DNA from: Streptomyces sp. ASQP_92
GTDB lineage: Bacteria > Actinomycetota > Actinomycetes > Streptomycetales > Streptomycetaceae
Assembly (NCBI RefSeq): GCF_025399895.1
Contig: NZ_JAODUA010000007.1
Span: forward strand, 62,001-126,000
Length of the DNA: 64,000 nt
Reading direction: 5' to 3'
The translations under genes were made by a program, and so were the position numbers. How positions within the stretch are numbered: position 1 is the first letter of the stretch; each line of letters opens with the position of its first letter. The notes under the pieces are model-generated. The model did not search any database, was not told the DNA's origin, and worked only from the letters and a program-made list of their open reading frames with translations. Of the stretch, positions 32,336-51,328 are shown piece by piece.

Positions 32336-33568
32336 TCACAGGTGGGGCGAGGCGGGGTCACCCCCGAGCCGCAGATCGCCCACCGCGTCGAGGACGCCCT
32401 CCGCGGACGCGACATGGCGGCTCGCGGTGATCACGTCGCGCAGGCACCGGTCGAGCGGGGTGCGCTCGGTGTAGACCGCGGCCGATCCCACGGCGTCGTA
32501 CAGGAGTTGCACCGCTTCACGACAGGCCCGGTGCGCGAACTGGCGGGCCAGCGCGGCCGTGCCCCGCTCGGGCGTCCGGCCGGCCTCCTGGGCCGCCCAG
32601 ACGTCCTCCAGCGTGTTGTACACATAGGCGTCGGCCGCGCCGATCAGCGACTCGGCACGGGCGAGGTCGGCCGGGGACGCGGGCCGGGGCAGCGCCGGAC
32701 GCCGGGCGGCGAGGATCTCCCGGGCCGCGCTCAGGGCGGACCGGGCGATGCCGAGTGGCACGCCCGCCATCTTCAGGGCGAGGTTGTCGGCGCGCAGATG
32801 CGGCGGGTCCTGCCGGCCGGCGGACGGAGCGAGCCCGAACGTGTGCCGCTCCGGGACGAACAGACCGGCCACCTCGATGTCGTGCGATCCGGTCCCGCGC
32901 AGCCCCGTGGTGTTCCAGGTGTCCATGACGCGCACGTGCGCGGCATCGAAGACGGCGACCCTCGGGACGCCCTGCGGCGTCAGGAAGCCGGCCATCACCC
33001 GGTCGGCGTGGGTGATGCCGCTGGCGTGGGTCCAGCGCCCGGACAGCAGGTAGCCGCCGTCCCTCGGCGTGCCCTGCCCAGTGGGCGGAAGAACGGTCGC
33101 GGTGATCAGGTCCGGGTCCGGGAACAGTTCGGTGTACGCGTGGGCACGCAGGCGGACCACGGCCAGTGAGGCATTCAGGGCGACGGCCGCGCACCAGCCG
33201 ACCGAGGCGTCCCCCGTCGCCAACTCGTCGATTGCGCGCGTGATGTGAGGAACCGTCAGTTCCACCCCGCCTCGCGACGGCGGCAGCGCGGCGCGCAGCA
33301 GCCCGGTGGCCTTCAGCCCGTCCAGGACGTCACCCGGAACACGGCCCAGCCGTTCGATCTCCGAGGCACGCGCCGGGAGGCCCGAGGCGTACTCCCGTAC
33401 GCGGTCCATGACGGCCGCGGCGGTCGGGGCCCCGCCCGCCCCGGAAGGCACATCGACGGTGGGCGGGCCCGCGCCCGCCCCGGAAGGCCGAACCGTGGTG
33501 CCTCGTGGGGGCGGCTCGGTGGCGGTCCGGCTCGCCGCGGCCCCGGGTGGCAGGTCGGTGGCGGTCAT
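32336..33568 (-). CDS. Acyl-CoA-dehydrogenase-like flavin monooxygenase (HpaB/DszC group)
   Basis: A 410-aa protein. After a Pro/Gly-rich, low-complexity N-terminus of about 45 residues it follows the acyl-CoA dehydrogenase fold: ATGLLRAALPPSRGGVEL, ELATGDASVGWCAAVALN, LSGRWTHASGI, MDTWNTTGLRGTGSHDIEV. The pattern fits group-D flavin monooxygenases more than beta-oxidation dehydrogenases, since the usual catalytic Glu region is not evident. It is the last gene of the operon, 46 bp behind the TE-terminated megasynthase. It could oxidise the thiazoline or hydroxylate the acyl chain. The substrate is unknown. Confidence 0.8.
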   Translation of the reverse strand: MTATDLPPGAAASRTATEPPPRGTTVRPSGAGAGPPTVDVPSGAGGAPTAAAVMDRVREYASGLPARASEIERLGRVPGDVLDGLKATGLLRAALPPSRGGVELTVPHITRAIDELATGDASVGWCAAVALNASLAVVRLRAHAYTELFPDPDLITATVLPPTGQGTPRDGGYLLSGRWTHASGITHADRVMAGFLTPQGVPRVAVFDAAHVRVMDTWNTTGLRGTGSHDIEVAGLFVPERHTFGLAPSAGRQDPPHLRADNLALKMAGVPLGIARSALSAAREILAARRPALPRPASPADLARAESLIGAADAYVYNTLEDVWAAQEAGRTPERGTAALARQFAHRACREAVQLLYDAVGSAAVYTERTPLDRCLRDVITASRHVASAEGVLDAVGDLRLGGDPASPHL

Positions 33569-33614
33569 GCGGTCCTCCTGGCTCGGCTGCTCGGGTCGGT
33601 TCGGCCGGCTCGGA

Positions 33615-36600
33615 TCACAGGTCCTCCAGCGCCTTGTTCAGTTCGTCCGCCAGGGTCTGGAGGTTCGGGGAGCGCAGGACCCCGTAGTGGTCGCCGGGTA
33701 CGTCGACGCTGTCGGCCCGCTCGCCCAGGAGGTCCAGCCACTGCCGGGTGACGGCCGCACTGGCCCCGTCGATGGCCCGCAACAGGCGGACCCTGCCCCG
33801 GTACGCCGACGGTTCGTGGCCGGCCAGGGCGCGGCTGAGCCGCAGGAACCGGCCCGCGAGCCTTTCCAGGGTGGCGGCGTCGATCTCGCCCGGCAGCACA
33901 CCTGCCTGCCGGGCCCGCGTGAGGAGTTCGGCGATCGGGGACCCGCCGCCGGTGGGCGCGAACGCGGCCGGTCCGGGGTTCCAGCCGCTTCCCGCGAGGC
34001 CGGCCAGATCACGGGCGAAGCGCGCCAACAGGGCTTCTTCGGGAGCGGGTTCGACCCGGCCGGGCGGCTCCAGGAGGTCCACGGCCGCGACGAGTTCGAC
34101 CGTGGCGCCCCGGTCGGTGAGCAGCCGGGCGGTCTCCAGGGCGATCACGCCGCCCAGGGACCAGCCGCCGAGCCGGTAGGGACCGTCCGGGAAGCGTTCG
34201 GTGATCGCGTCGGCGTAGTGCCCGGCCAGCGCGGCCAGGGTCCGGGGCGCGGGGTCGAGGTCGGGGTACTGGAGGGCGTACAGCGGCTGGTCGTCGCCCA
34301 GAAGGGGCCCGAGTCCGGCGTAGCAGAGCACATCCCCGCCGACCGGGTGGACCAGGATCAAGGGGGGCCTCGTTCCGGCCCCTTGGATCGCGACCAGGGC
34401 CGCCCTGCCCTCGTCGTCCGCGCCCTCGCGCAAGACCTCGGCGAGCGCGGCGACGGTGGGCCGGGCGAGCAGGGTGGCCACCGGCAGCGACCGGCCGGTG
34501 AGCTGCCGGATCCGGGCCATCATCCGCACCGCGAGCATCGAATCCCCGCCGAGGTCGAAGAAGTTGGCGGTGACGTCGACGGGTTCCCGGGCGGGGGCGC
34601 CGGTGGGCGCGCCGGTCGGATTCTCGGTGGCCGCACCGGCGGAACCCCTGTCCGTCCCCGCGGCGGGTGCCGCCAGGGGGCCGAAGAACTCGGCCCAGAT
34701 CCCGGCGAGAAGCCGTTCGCTCGCGTCGCGCGGCGCGACCGCCTCGCCGGAACGGGGCGCCCTCGGCTCGGGCGGCGGCAGGAGGGCGCGGTCCACCTTG
34801 CCGTTGGCGGTCAGCGGAAGCTCGTCGAGGACAACGATGCGGGCGGGCACCATGGAGGCGGGCAGTCGCTCGCCGAGCGCCCGGCGCAGCTCGTCCTCGG
34901 AGGCGGTGGACACGGCGTACACCACGATCCTTCTGGAGGTGCCCCGCTCGCCGTCGACCACGCCGACCGCCGCGTGGACGTCGGTGCGTCGCAGCAACGC
35001 GGCCTCGACCTCGCCGAGTTCGATCCGGTGGCCCTGGATCTTCACCTGGGAGTCGGCGCGGCCCAGGAACTCGATGTCACCGTCCGGCAGCCGGCGGCCG
35101 ACGTCACCGGTCCGGTAGAGCCGCTCCCCCGTCATCGGGTGGCGCCGGAACGCCGCGCGGGTCTTGGCGTCGTCGCCCAGGTAGCCGCGGGCCAGGCCGG
35201 TACCGGCGATGTACAGGTCGCCGGGGACCCAGGTGGGGCGCGGTCGCAGCGCCTCGTCCAGCACATGGAAGCGCTGGTTGCGCAGGGGCCTGCCGTACGG
35301 GATGCTCGCGCGGTCCGTCTCCGTGCCGGTGATGGGGTACAGGATGGACCAGATGGACGCCTCGGTCGCGCCGCCCAGGCTCCACAGGTGCGCGTCGGGC
35401 AGGAGCGCGGCGATGGCCGCGGGCAGGGTGACGGGGATCCAGTCGCCGCTCATCATCACCACGCGCAGCGACGAGGGGGCGCCGGCGGCACGGGCGTGGG
35501 TGACGAACATGTCCATCAGGGCGGGGACGCTGTTCCAGATCGTCACCTGGTGACGGTTCATCAGTTCCAGCCAGGCGGACGGCTCCCGCAGCGCCGACTC
35601 GTCGGGCAGGACCACGGCTCCGCCCGCCCCGAGCAGCCCGAAGACGTCGTAGACCGAGAGGTCGAAGTGGAGCGCGGACAGGGCCAGGACACGGTCGTGC
35701 GCGGTCACGCCGAACCGTTCGTTGATGTCCTGGATCGTGTTGAGCGCGGCGGCGTGCTCGATCATCACGCCCTTGGGGACCCCGGTGGAGCCCGAGGTGA
35801 AGATGACGTACGCCAGATCGTCGGGGCCGGCCGGGGAGGGCGGCACGGGACCGGCCGACGGGTCCCGCTCCGGCTCGGCGTCGACGCTCAACGCCTGGGT
35901 CCCGGCGGGCAGTTCGAGCCGGTCCGCGACGGCGGAGCGGGTCAGTACCAGCTCGATGCCGCCGCTCTCCAGGATCGTCCGAAGTCGGGGCCCGGGCATC
36001 GCGGCGTCGAGCGGGACGTAGGCGGCCCCGGTCTTCAGGACGCCCAGGGCCGCGACGACCTGCTCCCAGCCCTTGTCCATCACGACGGCCACGAGGGTGC
36101 CCGGTCCCGCGCCCCGGCCGGTCAGCCACCGGGCGACACCGTCCGAGCGGCGGTCCACTTCGCCGTAGTCGAGGGTGCGGTCCGAGGTGATGACGGCGGG
36201 CGCGTGCGGCCGGTTCCTGGCCCGGCGCAGGAACGCGTCGTGCAGCAGCTCGGTGGGGACGGGGGCGTCGGTGGCGTTGACCGCACGGTGGATCTCCAGG
36301 TCGGCGGCCGGGGGGAGCACGGACGGCCGGCGGCGCCAGGCCTCCTCGCCGCACAGGTCCCGCACCAGCTCCAGATAGGCCTCCCACATCCCGTCGAGGA
36401 CCCCGTCCGGGAAGACCTCCCGCACCGCGTCCCAGTTGAGGACCAGTTCCCCGTCCTCTTCCAGCGCCTGGTGATCCAGCCACACCTGCGGGGTCCGTAC
36501 CGAGCTGGACGCCAGTCTGCCGCCGGTGCCGAGCAGGGTCAGGGCCTTGAGGGCGCCACCCTCGTCGTCGCCCCGGCCCGCGAAGCCGATGGTGCTGGTG

Positions 36601-39600
36601 AACACCACGGGCATCGTCGCCAGGCCCGCGCCGCCCCGCGCGCGGTTGAGTTCGCGCAGCACCTCGACGCCGCTGACGTGCCCGTGTTCGAGATCGGTCA
36701 GCAACTGCCTCTGGAGGCGTACGGCGCCCGAGGCGAAGTCCTCGACGGGGCTCGTGTCGACCTCCAGCAGGGTGGTCGTGCTGAGGTTGCCGACGAGCCT
36801 GGCGACGTCCTCGTGCAGCGGCCGCCGGTTGAACGCCAGCACATTGAGCGTGAAGCGCGGGGAGGCGCTCCAGGCGGCGATCACCTGCGCGTACGCGGCG
36901 CACAGCGCCGCCGACGGCGAAAGGCCGGCCGCGGCGGCGTGGTCCTTGAAACGCTGCCAGGAGTCGGCCTCGACCCGGGCCGTGTGATGAGTGAACTCCG
37001 GCCGCCGCGGCGCGGATCCGGGCCGCAGCGGCAGCCGGGGCGCGGGCGGAAGGGAGGCGAGGCGGGCCCGCCAGTAGGCGAGCGACTTCTCGCGCGGTCC
37101 GCCCGGCTCGGCCGGTTCGGCATCCGTCTCGGCGGCGATGGCGCGCAGGTAGTCGCGGTAGGTGAGGGCCGGGGCAGGCGCCGAGGGCGTGCCCCGGCGG
37201 TAGGCCTGCGCCCACTCCCGGAACAGGACGGCGGCGCTGCGGCCGTCGATGATCAGCGCGTCCATGCCGAGGTGCAGCCGGGTGGTGTGCGCGTCCAGCA
37301 GGCTCGCCCGGACGTCGAACAGTGGCCAGCGTTCGGTGTCGAAGACCTGGTGCCGCATCTCGTCGTGGATCTGGGCGAGGCGGGCGGCCCGTTCGGCCGG
37401 GCCGCACCCTCGCAGATCGACGGTGGCGATCCGATACTCGGGAACCTCGGCGAGCACCCGCTGGTATCCGTCCCTGGACACGACGGCGCGCAGCATGTCG
37501 TGCCGCTCGACGAGGTGCCGGAACGAGGAGGCGAGCCGGTCGAGGTCGGTCCCGTCGAGGTCGACCTCGATCAGGAAGGAAGTGGAGACGTTCCCGAGCT
37601 CGAAGGCATCGGTGCGGCCGACCAGGTAGGCCTGCTGGAGATCGGTCAGGCCGAACGGTTCGTGGCGGCGCGCGGGGTCGGCGATCAGCGGGGCGGCGGG
37701 CGTTGCGGGGGTGTGGGCGGGGGCCGTGGCCGGACCCGGGACGGCGAGGCCCGCCACCCGGCCGGTGCCGGCGTCGTGGGCGGCACGGACGGTCCGCGCG
37801 ATCTCGCTGACGCTCCGGCCGTCCAGCAGATCGGGCAGCGTGATGTCGACCCCGAGGTGCCGGGCGAGGCTCTGCCTGATGTCCATCGCGATCAGCGAGT
37901 CGATGCCGAGGCTCCGCAGCGGCAGGTGCAACTGGTCGCCACCGACGGCCGCGCCGCGCGCCCGGCCGACGATGGTGAGGACCTGCTCGGCGGGGGTCGC
38001 GGAGGCGGGTGCGGGTGTGGGTGCGGGTGCGGGAGTGAATGTGGGTGCGGGTTCGACGAGCCGTACCTGTGCGACCGGTTGACGCGCGAGCGGCTCGGCT
38101 CGCGGGTCACGGACCGGACCCGCCTCAAGCCAGTAGCGCTCGCGCTGGAAGGGGTATCCGGGCAGCCGCGCGGGCGGCCCGCTGGGTTCACCGTGCACGC
38201 GCGTCCAGTCGATCCCGACGCCCCGGGTGTACAGCGCGCCCAGGCTGTCCAGGAGCGTGCGCCTGGCCTCCTCCCCCGGGCTCAACGAGGCCAGGAACAG
38301 GGCGTGTTCGGCCGTGCGGACCCGGTCGAGGTGCGGCGAGGCGGGCCCGATCTCCACGAAGGTCCGGTGCCCCTCGCGCAGCAGCGCGGCGACGCGTTCG
38401 GTGAACCGTCGCGGGTCGGCGGCGCCCGACGGGGCGAGGGCCGCCGCGCGCGCCGCGTCCTCAAGGCTCGACGCGCCCGTGAGATGGGCGGCCACCAGCT
38501 CGCCGACGCCGTGCCCCGCGACCGCGGCGAACTCGACGCCCCAGGACCGCCACAGCTCGGCGAGCCCGTACGCGACGGCGAACGGCGAGGGGTTGCGGTC
38601 ACCGGTCGCTTCCGCGCACCGGTCCAGGGCAAGCCCGAACACCGGCTCCGCCGCGGCCAGTTCGGCGGCGGCGTCGTCGTATCGGGCGTCCACCCGTCCA
38701 CTGAAGAGGAACACCGCGCCCCGGCCCGTCTCCGGGCCGCGCACACCGACGCGTACGCCGGGCGGGGGCGCCTCGCCCCGGTGCGTCCGCGTCAGCAGGC
38801 CGCGCAGCTCGGCGCGCGAGGACGCCACCGCGGTCAGCCGGTGGGTGAAGTGCGCCCGCCCGAGGCTCGTGGTCCGGCAGATCGACGCGAGTGAATCGGC
38901 GTCGGCGCCGTTGGCCAGGAGGTCGGCGTAACGTGCGGTGAGGCCGGCGAGGGCGGTCGATGTCTTCGCGGAGAGGGTGAGCAGGCGCGGTCCGCCCTGC
39001 GGCCCGGCCTCCAACTGCCGTGCCGCAACGGCTACTTGGGAGTCACCCTGTACCTCTGCGACAGCGCCCGCCGCCTCTCCCGCGGAGGCCGCCTCTCGCG
39101 CAAGGGTGACCGGGGCCTCTCCCGCATAAGCCGCCTCCCGCGCAAGGGTGACCGGGGTCTCGTCGGCAGCGGCCGGGGCCTCACCGACGGCGCCCAATGG
39201 CGCCTCGACCGCGACCGGCGCCTCCTCGATGATCACGTGCGCGTTGGTGCCGCTGATGCCCTGCGAGGACACCGCCGCCCGCCTGGGGCCCCGCGTGCTC
39301 GGCCACGCCGTCTCCTCGGCGACGAGTTCGATCGCGCCCGCCGACCAGTCGACGTGGGGCGTGGGATCGCCGACGTGCAGCGTGGCGGGGAGCCTGCCGT
39401 GCCGCAGGGACAGGACCGTCTTGATGACGCCGGCGACACCCGCCGCCGCCTGGGTGTGCCCGATGTTCGACTTCAGTGAGCCGAGCCGCAGCGGGGTCTC
39501 CCGGTCGCGTCCGTAGACGGCCATCAGGGCGCGCGCCTCGATCGGGTCGCCGAGCGGGGTGCCGGTGCTGCTCGCCTCCACCACCTGGACGTCGCCGGGT

Positions 39601-40589
39601 GCGAGGCGCGCGTCCTCCAACGCCCGCCGTACGACCCGCTGTTGGGCGGAGCCACTCGGTGCGGTGAAGCCGTTGCTGGTGCCGTCCTGGTTGACCGCGC
39701 TGCCGCGGATCACGGCCAGCACGCGGTGGCCGAGCCGCCGGGCTTCGGAGAGCCGCTCCACCAGCAGCATGCCCACGCCCTCGGAGAACCCGCTGCCGTC
39801 GGCGGCGGCCGAGAACGGGCGGCTCCTGCCGTCCGGCGACAGGCCCCGCATGCGGGTGAACTCGGTGAACAACCGCGGCGTCGCCATGATCGTCGCACCG
39901 CCGGCCAGCGCCATCGCGCACTCGCCCCGCCGCAGCGACTGGACGGCCAGATGCAGCGCGACCAAGGAGGACGAGCAGGCGGTCTCCACGGTGAGCGCCG
40001 GGCCGTGCAGGCCCAGTGTGTACGCGATCCGGCCGGAGGCGACGCCGCCCGCCGTACCGGTCGCCAGGAAGCCCTCGACCTCTTCGGGTACGACATCGAG
40101 GCCCGACCCGTAATCGTTGCAGGACAGCCCGGCGAACACGCCGGTCTCGGTGCCGCGCACCGACTCCGGGTCGATGCCGGCGTCCTCGAACGTCTGCCAG
40201 GCGGTTTCCAGGAGCAGCCGTTGCTGGGGGTCCATGGCCAGGGCTTCGCGCGGGCTGATACCGAAGAACTCCGCGTCGAAGTGGGCGGCGTCCAGGAGGA
40301 AGCCGCCCGAACCGGTGGCGCTCCGGCCACCGCCCGCCGGGTCGTGCAGGGCCTCGTCCCAGCCCCGGTCGCGGGGGAACGCGCCGACGGTCTCCCCGCC
40401 CGACGCGAGCAGCCGCCACAGGGCGTCGGGCGAGTCGATCCCGCCCGGGTACCGGCACGCCATGCCGACGATCGCGATCGGTTCCCGCTCCCGCTCCTCA
40501 AGATCGCGCAGACGCTCGCGCGTCCGGTGCAGGTCGAGGGTGAGGCGCTTGAGGTAGCCGAGCAGCTTGTCGTCCGCTTCCGATGGCAT
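33615..40589 (-). CDS. Hybrid PKS-NRPS: KS(C-S-H)-AT(degenerate)-ACP-Cy-A(Cys)-PCP-TE
   Basis: A 2324-aa megasynthase. The KS (about 36-460) keeps Cys205 (VETACSSS) and the last His (NIGHTQ), but the HGTGT motif reads SSTGT, with Ser340 for the catalytic His. The AT remnant has GHGVGE (Gly694 for the nucleophile Ser) and lacks the stretch that would hold the specificity motif. An ACP (GIDSLIAMD, about 899) follows. The Cy domain (about 970-1390) has LTDLQQAYLVGR, MDALIIDGRS and TPQVWLDHQ. The A domain reads roughly D-L-Y-N-M-S-L-I-W, a cysteine code. PCP is GGDSML, about 2017; the type I thioesterase has GWSLGG, about 2142, and a late His in GDHYG. Expected: transfer of the acyl chain unextended, condensation with Cys, cyclisation to thiazoline and release. 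A 42-bp tandem repeat lies in the KS-AT linker. Confidence 0.93.
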   Translation of the reverse strand: MPSEADDKLLGYLKRLTLDLHRTRERLRDLEEREREPIAIVGMACRYPGGIDSPDALWRLLASGGETVGAFPRDRGWDEALHDPAGGGRSATGSGGFLLDAAHFDAEFFGISPREALAMDPQQRLLLETAWQTFEDAGIDPESVRGTETGVFAGLSCNDYGSGLDVVPEEVEGFLATGTAGGVASGRIAYTLGLHGPALTVETACSSSLVALHLAVQSLRRGECAMALAGGATIMATPRLFTEFTRMRGLSPDGRSRPFSAAADGSGFSEGVGMLLVERLSEARRLGHRVLAVIRGSAVNQDGTSNGFTAPSGSAQQRVVRRALEDARLAPGDVQVVEASSTGTPLGDPIEARALMAVYGRDRETPLRLGSLKSNIGHTQAAAGVAGVIKTVLSLRHGRLPATLHVGDPTPHVDWSAGAIELVAEETAWPSTRGPRRAAVSSQGISGTNAHVIIEEAPVAVEAPLGAVGEAPAAADETPVTLAREAAYAGEAPVTLAREAASAGEAAGAVAEVQGDSQVAVAARQLEAGPQGGPRLLTLSAKTSTALAGLTARYADLLANGADADSLASICRTTSLGRAHFTHRLTAVASSRAELRGLLTRTHRGEAPPPGVRVGVRGPETGRGAVFLFSGRVDARYDDAAAELAAAEPVFGLALDRCAEATGDRNPSPFAVAYGLAELWRSWGVEFAAVAGHGVGELVAAHLTGASSLEDAARAAALAPSGAADPRRFTERVAALLREGHRTFVEIGPASPHLDRVRTAEHALFLASLSPGEEARRTLLDSLGALYTRGVGIDWTRVHGEPSGPPARLPGYPFQRERYWLEAGPVRDPRAEPLARQPVAQVRLVEPAPTFTPAPAPTPAPASATPAEQVLTIVGRARGAAVGGDQLHLPLRSLGIDSLIAMDIRQSLARHLGVDITLPDLLDGRSVSEIARTVRAAHDAGTGRVAGLAVPGPATAPAHTPATPAAPLIADPARRHEPFGLTDLQQAYLVGRTDAFELGNVSTSFLIEVDLDGTDLDRLASSFRHLVERHDMLRAVVSRDGYQRVLAEVPEYRIATVDLRGCGPAERAARLAQIHDEMRHQVFDTERWPLFDVRASLLDAHTTRLHLGMDALIIDGRSAAVLFREWAQAYRRGTPSAPAPALTYRDYLRAIAAETDAEPAEPGGPREKSLAYWRARLASLPPAPRLPLRPGSAPRRPEFTHHTARVEADSWQRFKDHAAAAGLSPSAALCAAYAQVIAAWSASPRFTLNVLAFNRRPLHEDVARLVGNLSTTTLLEVDTSPVEDFASGAVRLQRQLLTDLEHGHVSGVEVLRELNRARGGAGLATMPVVFTSTIGFAGRGDDEGGALKALTLLGTGGRLASSSVRTPQVWLDHQALEEDGELVLNWDAVREVFPDGVLDGMWEAYLELVRDLCGEEAWRRRPSVLPPAADLEIHRAVNATDAPVPTELLHDAFLRRARNRPHAPAVITSDRTLDYGEVDRRSDGVARWLTGRGAGPGTLVAVVMDKGWEQVVAALGVLKTGAAYVPLDAAMPGPRLRTILESGGIELVLTRSAVADRLELPAGTQALSVDAEPERDPSAGPVPPSPAGPDDLAYVIFTSGSTGVPKGVMIEHAAALNTIQDINERFGVTAHDRVLALSALHFDLSVYDVFGLLGAGGAVVLPDESALREPSAWLELMNRHQVTIWNSVPALMDMFVTHARAAGAPSSLRVVMMSGDWIPVTLPAAIAALLPDAHLWSLGGATEASIWSILYPITGTETDRASIPYGRPLRNQRFHVLDEALRPRPTWVPGDLYIAGTGLARGYLGDDAKTRAAFRRHPMTGERLYRTGDVGRRLPDGDIEFLGRADSQVKIQGHRIELGEVEAALLRRTDVHAAVGVVDGERGTSRRIVVYAVSTASEDELRRALGERLPASMVPARIVVLDELPLTANGKVDRALLPPPEPRAPRSGEAVAPRDASERLLAGIWAEFFGPLAAPAAGTDRGSAGAATENPTGAPTGAPAREPVDVTANFFDLGGDSMLAVRMMARIRQLTGRSLPVATLLARPTVAALAEVLREGADDEGRAALVAIQGAGTRPPLILVHPVGGDVLCYAGLGPLLGDDQPLYALQYPDLDPAPRTLAALAGHYADAITERFPDGPYRLGGWSLGGVIALETARLLTDRGATVELVAAVDLLEPPGRVEPAPEEALLARFARDLAGLAGSGWNPGPAAFAPTGGGSPIAELLTRARQAGVLPGEIDAATLERLAGRFLRLSRALAGHEPSAYRGRVRLLRAIDGASAAVTRQWLDLLGERADSVDVPGDHYGVLRSPNLQTLADELNKALEDL
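39080..39165. repeat. In-frame tandem repeat in the KS-AT linker
   Basis: A 42-bp unit encoding EAPVTLAREAASAG occurs twice in a row, flanked by partial Ala/Glu/Pro-rich units. It lies directly after the KS domain and before the degenerate AT. Confidence 0.7.
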
Positions 40590-40613
40590 GGTGGATCGTC
40601 CTCCGTGGGGGTG

Positions 40614-50207
<9,594 letters not shown>

Positions 50208-50403
50208 CACCGTGAGTCCTTGTCGCGTCAGCGCCCCCGTCGAGGGTGGCGCGTTCTCCGGCACCGCCTGCCGAGCGGCTCGGCCTGCGCGTCCGCATGG
50301 AATCCACCGACCGAACTCCCGTGCAGGGCAAGGGAGTTGGCCATGTTCTACGCAACCGGCCACCGCCCGACGGGACTTGCCCGCCGGGCGGCGGCCGGAG
50401 CCG
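50208..50403. other. 196-bp spacer upstream of the KSQ PKS gene
   Basis: This is the longest spacer inside the 59761-32336 operon. It contains an inverted repeat AACTCCC / GGGAGTT (50318-50342) with an 11-nt loop. A secondary promoter or an attenuator could lie here; no clear -35/-10 is visible. Confidence 0.4.
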
Positions 50404-51198
50404 TCAGCCCTCCAGGCCGAGCAGTTCCGCGAGGTTTCCGCCCATGACGCGGTCGCGGACCGAGGCGTCCGGAACCAGGCGCTCGATCAGCACACGGTTG
50501 GTGTACATGTCGGCGAACGGCGTGTTGGAGCCGAACAGGCAGCGCTCCGGCACCTCGGCGGCCGCGAGTCGCGGCGCCCAGGAGACGAAGGACGAGGCCA
50601 GGTCCAGATAGAGGTTGGGGATCTCCTTGACGAGTTCGATGGTCTCCAGCCAGTTGAGTCCGCCGAGCACGCCGATGATCACCGGCACCGAGGAGTACGT
50701 GCGCGCGAGTTCCGCGGTGGTGCGGATGTCCCCGGCCGTCTGCGGGGCGAAGCCGTGCACGAGCACGGGCAGGGCGCGGCCGCCGTCGGCCGCCTCGCTC
50801 ACGGCGCGCAGGACGGGTTCGACGGCCGCCGCCTGGTCGGAGCCGAAGGTCAGCTCGCCCACGCCGACATAGCCGGGGTCGAGCACCTCCTGCTGGAGCG
50901 CCTTGACGGTGTCCTCGTAGCCGAGCCCGACCGGGACCTTTCCGAAGGGCAGGAACCGGTCCCCGCCGATGGCGAGGGCCTCGCGCAGTTCCTGCGAGGG
51001 ACGCTCGCGTCCGTCGGCGTCGCCCTGGAGCACCTTGCCGAGGACGGACATCTCCTGCTTGAACGAGGCGAGGTCGGTGGCCCGCTCGATGTGCGGAAGC
51101 GTCGAGAGCAGAACGGTGCGGTGGATGCCGGCCTCGTCCATCGACTGGAGCTGGGTCTCGGTCGGCAGCACCACGTGCTGGTGGCAGTCGATGATCAT
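50404..51198 (-). CDS. Amidohydrolase-family (TIM-barrel) metal-dependent hydrolase
   Basis: A 264-aa protein of the amidohydrolase-2 type (ACMSD/LigI-like). The first metal ligands are in MIIDCHQHVVLP. A later active-site His lies in LPVLVHGFAP. The C-terminal NTPFADMYTNRVLIERL and NLAELLGL follow the usual layout. These enzymes hydrolyse or decarboxylate small carboxylic substrates. GGAGA is upstream of the ATG. Within the operon it may act on an aromatic or acyl intermediate; the substrate is not evident. Confidence 0.8.
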   Translation of the reverse strand: MIIDCHQHVVLPTETQLQSMDEAGIHRTVLLSTLPHIERATDLASFKQEMSVLGKVLQGDADGRERPSQELREALAIGGDRFLPFGKVPVGLGYEDTVKALQQEVLDPGYVGVGELTFGSDQAAAVEPVLRAVSEAADGGRALPVLVHGFAPQTAGDIRTTAELARTYSSVPVIIGVLGGLNWLETIELVKEIPNLYLDLASSFVSWAPRLAAAEVPERCLFGSNTPFADMYTNRVLIERLVPDASVRDRVMGGNLAELLGLEG

Positions 51199-51328
51199 CG
51201 TGTGTCTCTCCTCGTGCTGGGTCTGATGACGGCGGCCTCGCCGGCGCGGCGGGGCCACCTGGGGTCGGGCGCGGGGGGCCGGCGGAGAGGGAAGGGGGGC
51301 CCTCGCCGCCGGCCGTTCGGGGGGGGGA

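Noticed and set aside
33306..38894. Very long open frame on the plus strand opposite the hybrid PKS-NRPS, and similar frames at 43611-47270 and 47334-50447
   Set aside because: They mirror conserved megasynthase domains; the long antisense frames arise from high GC and codon bias, and their translations are low-complexity Gly/Arg/Val sequence.
39900..40000. Second KSQ-type loading domain in the hybrid megasynthase
   Set aside because: The active-site residue is Cys (VETACSSS), not Gln; the defect lies in the HGTGT His instead.
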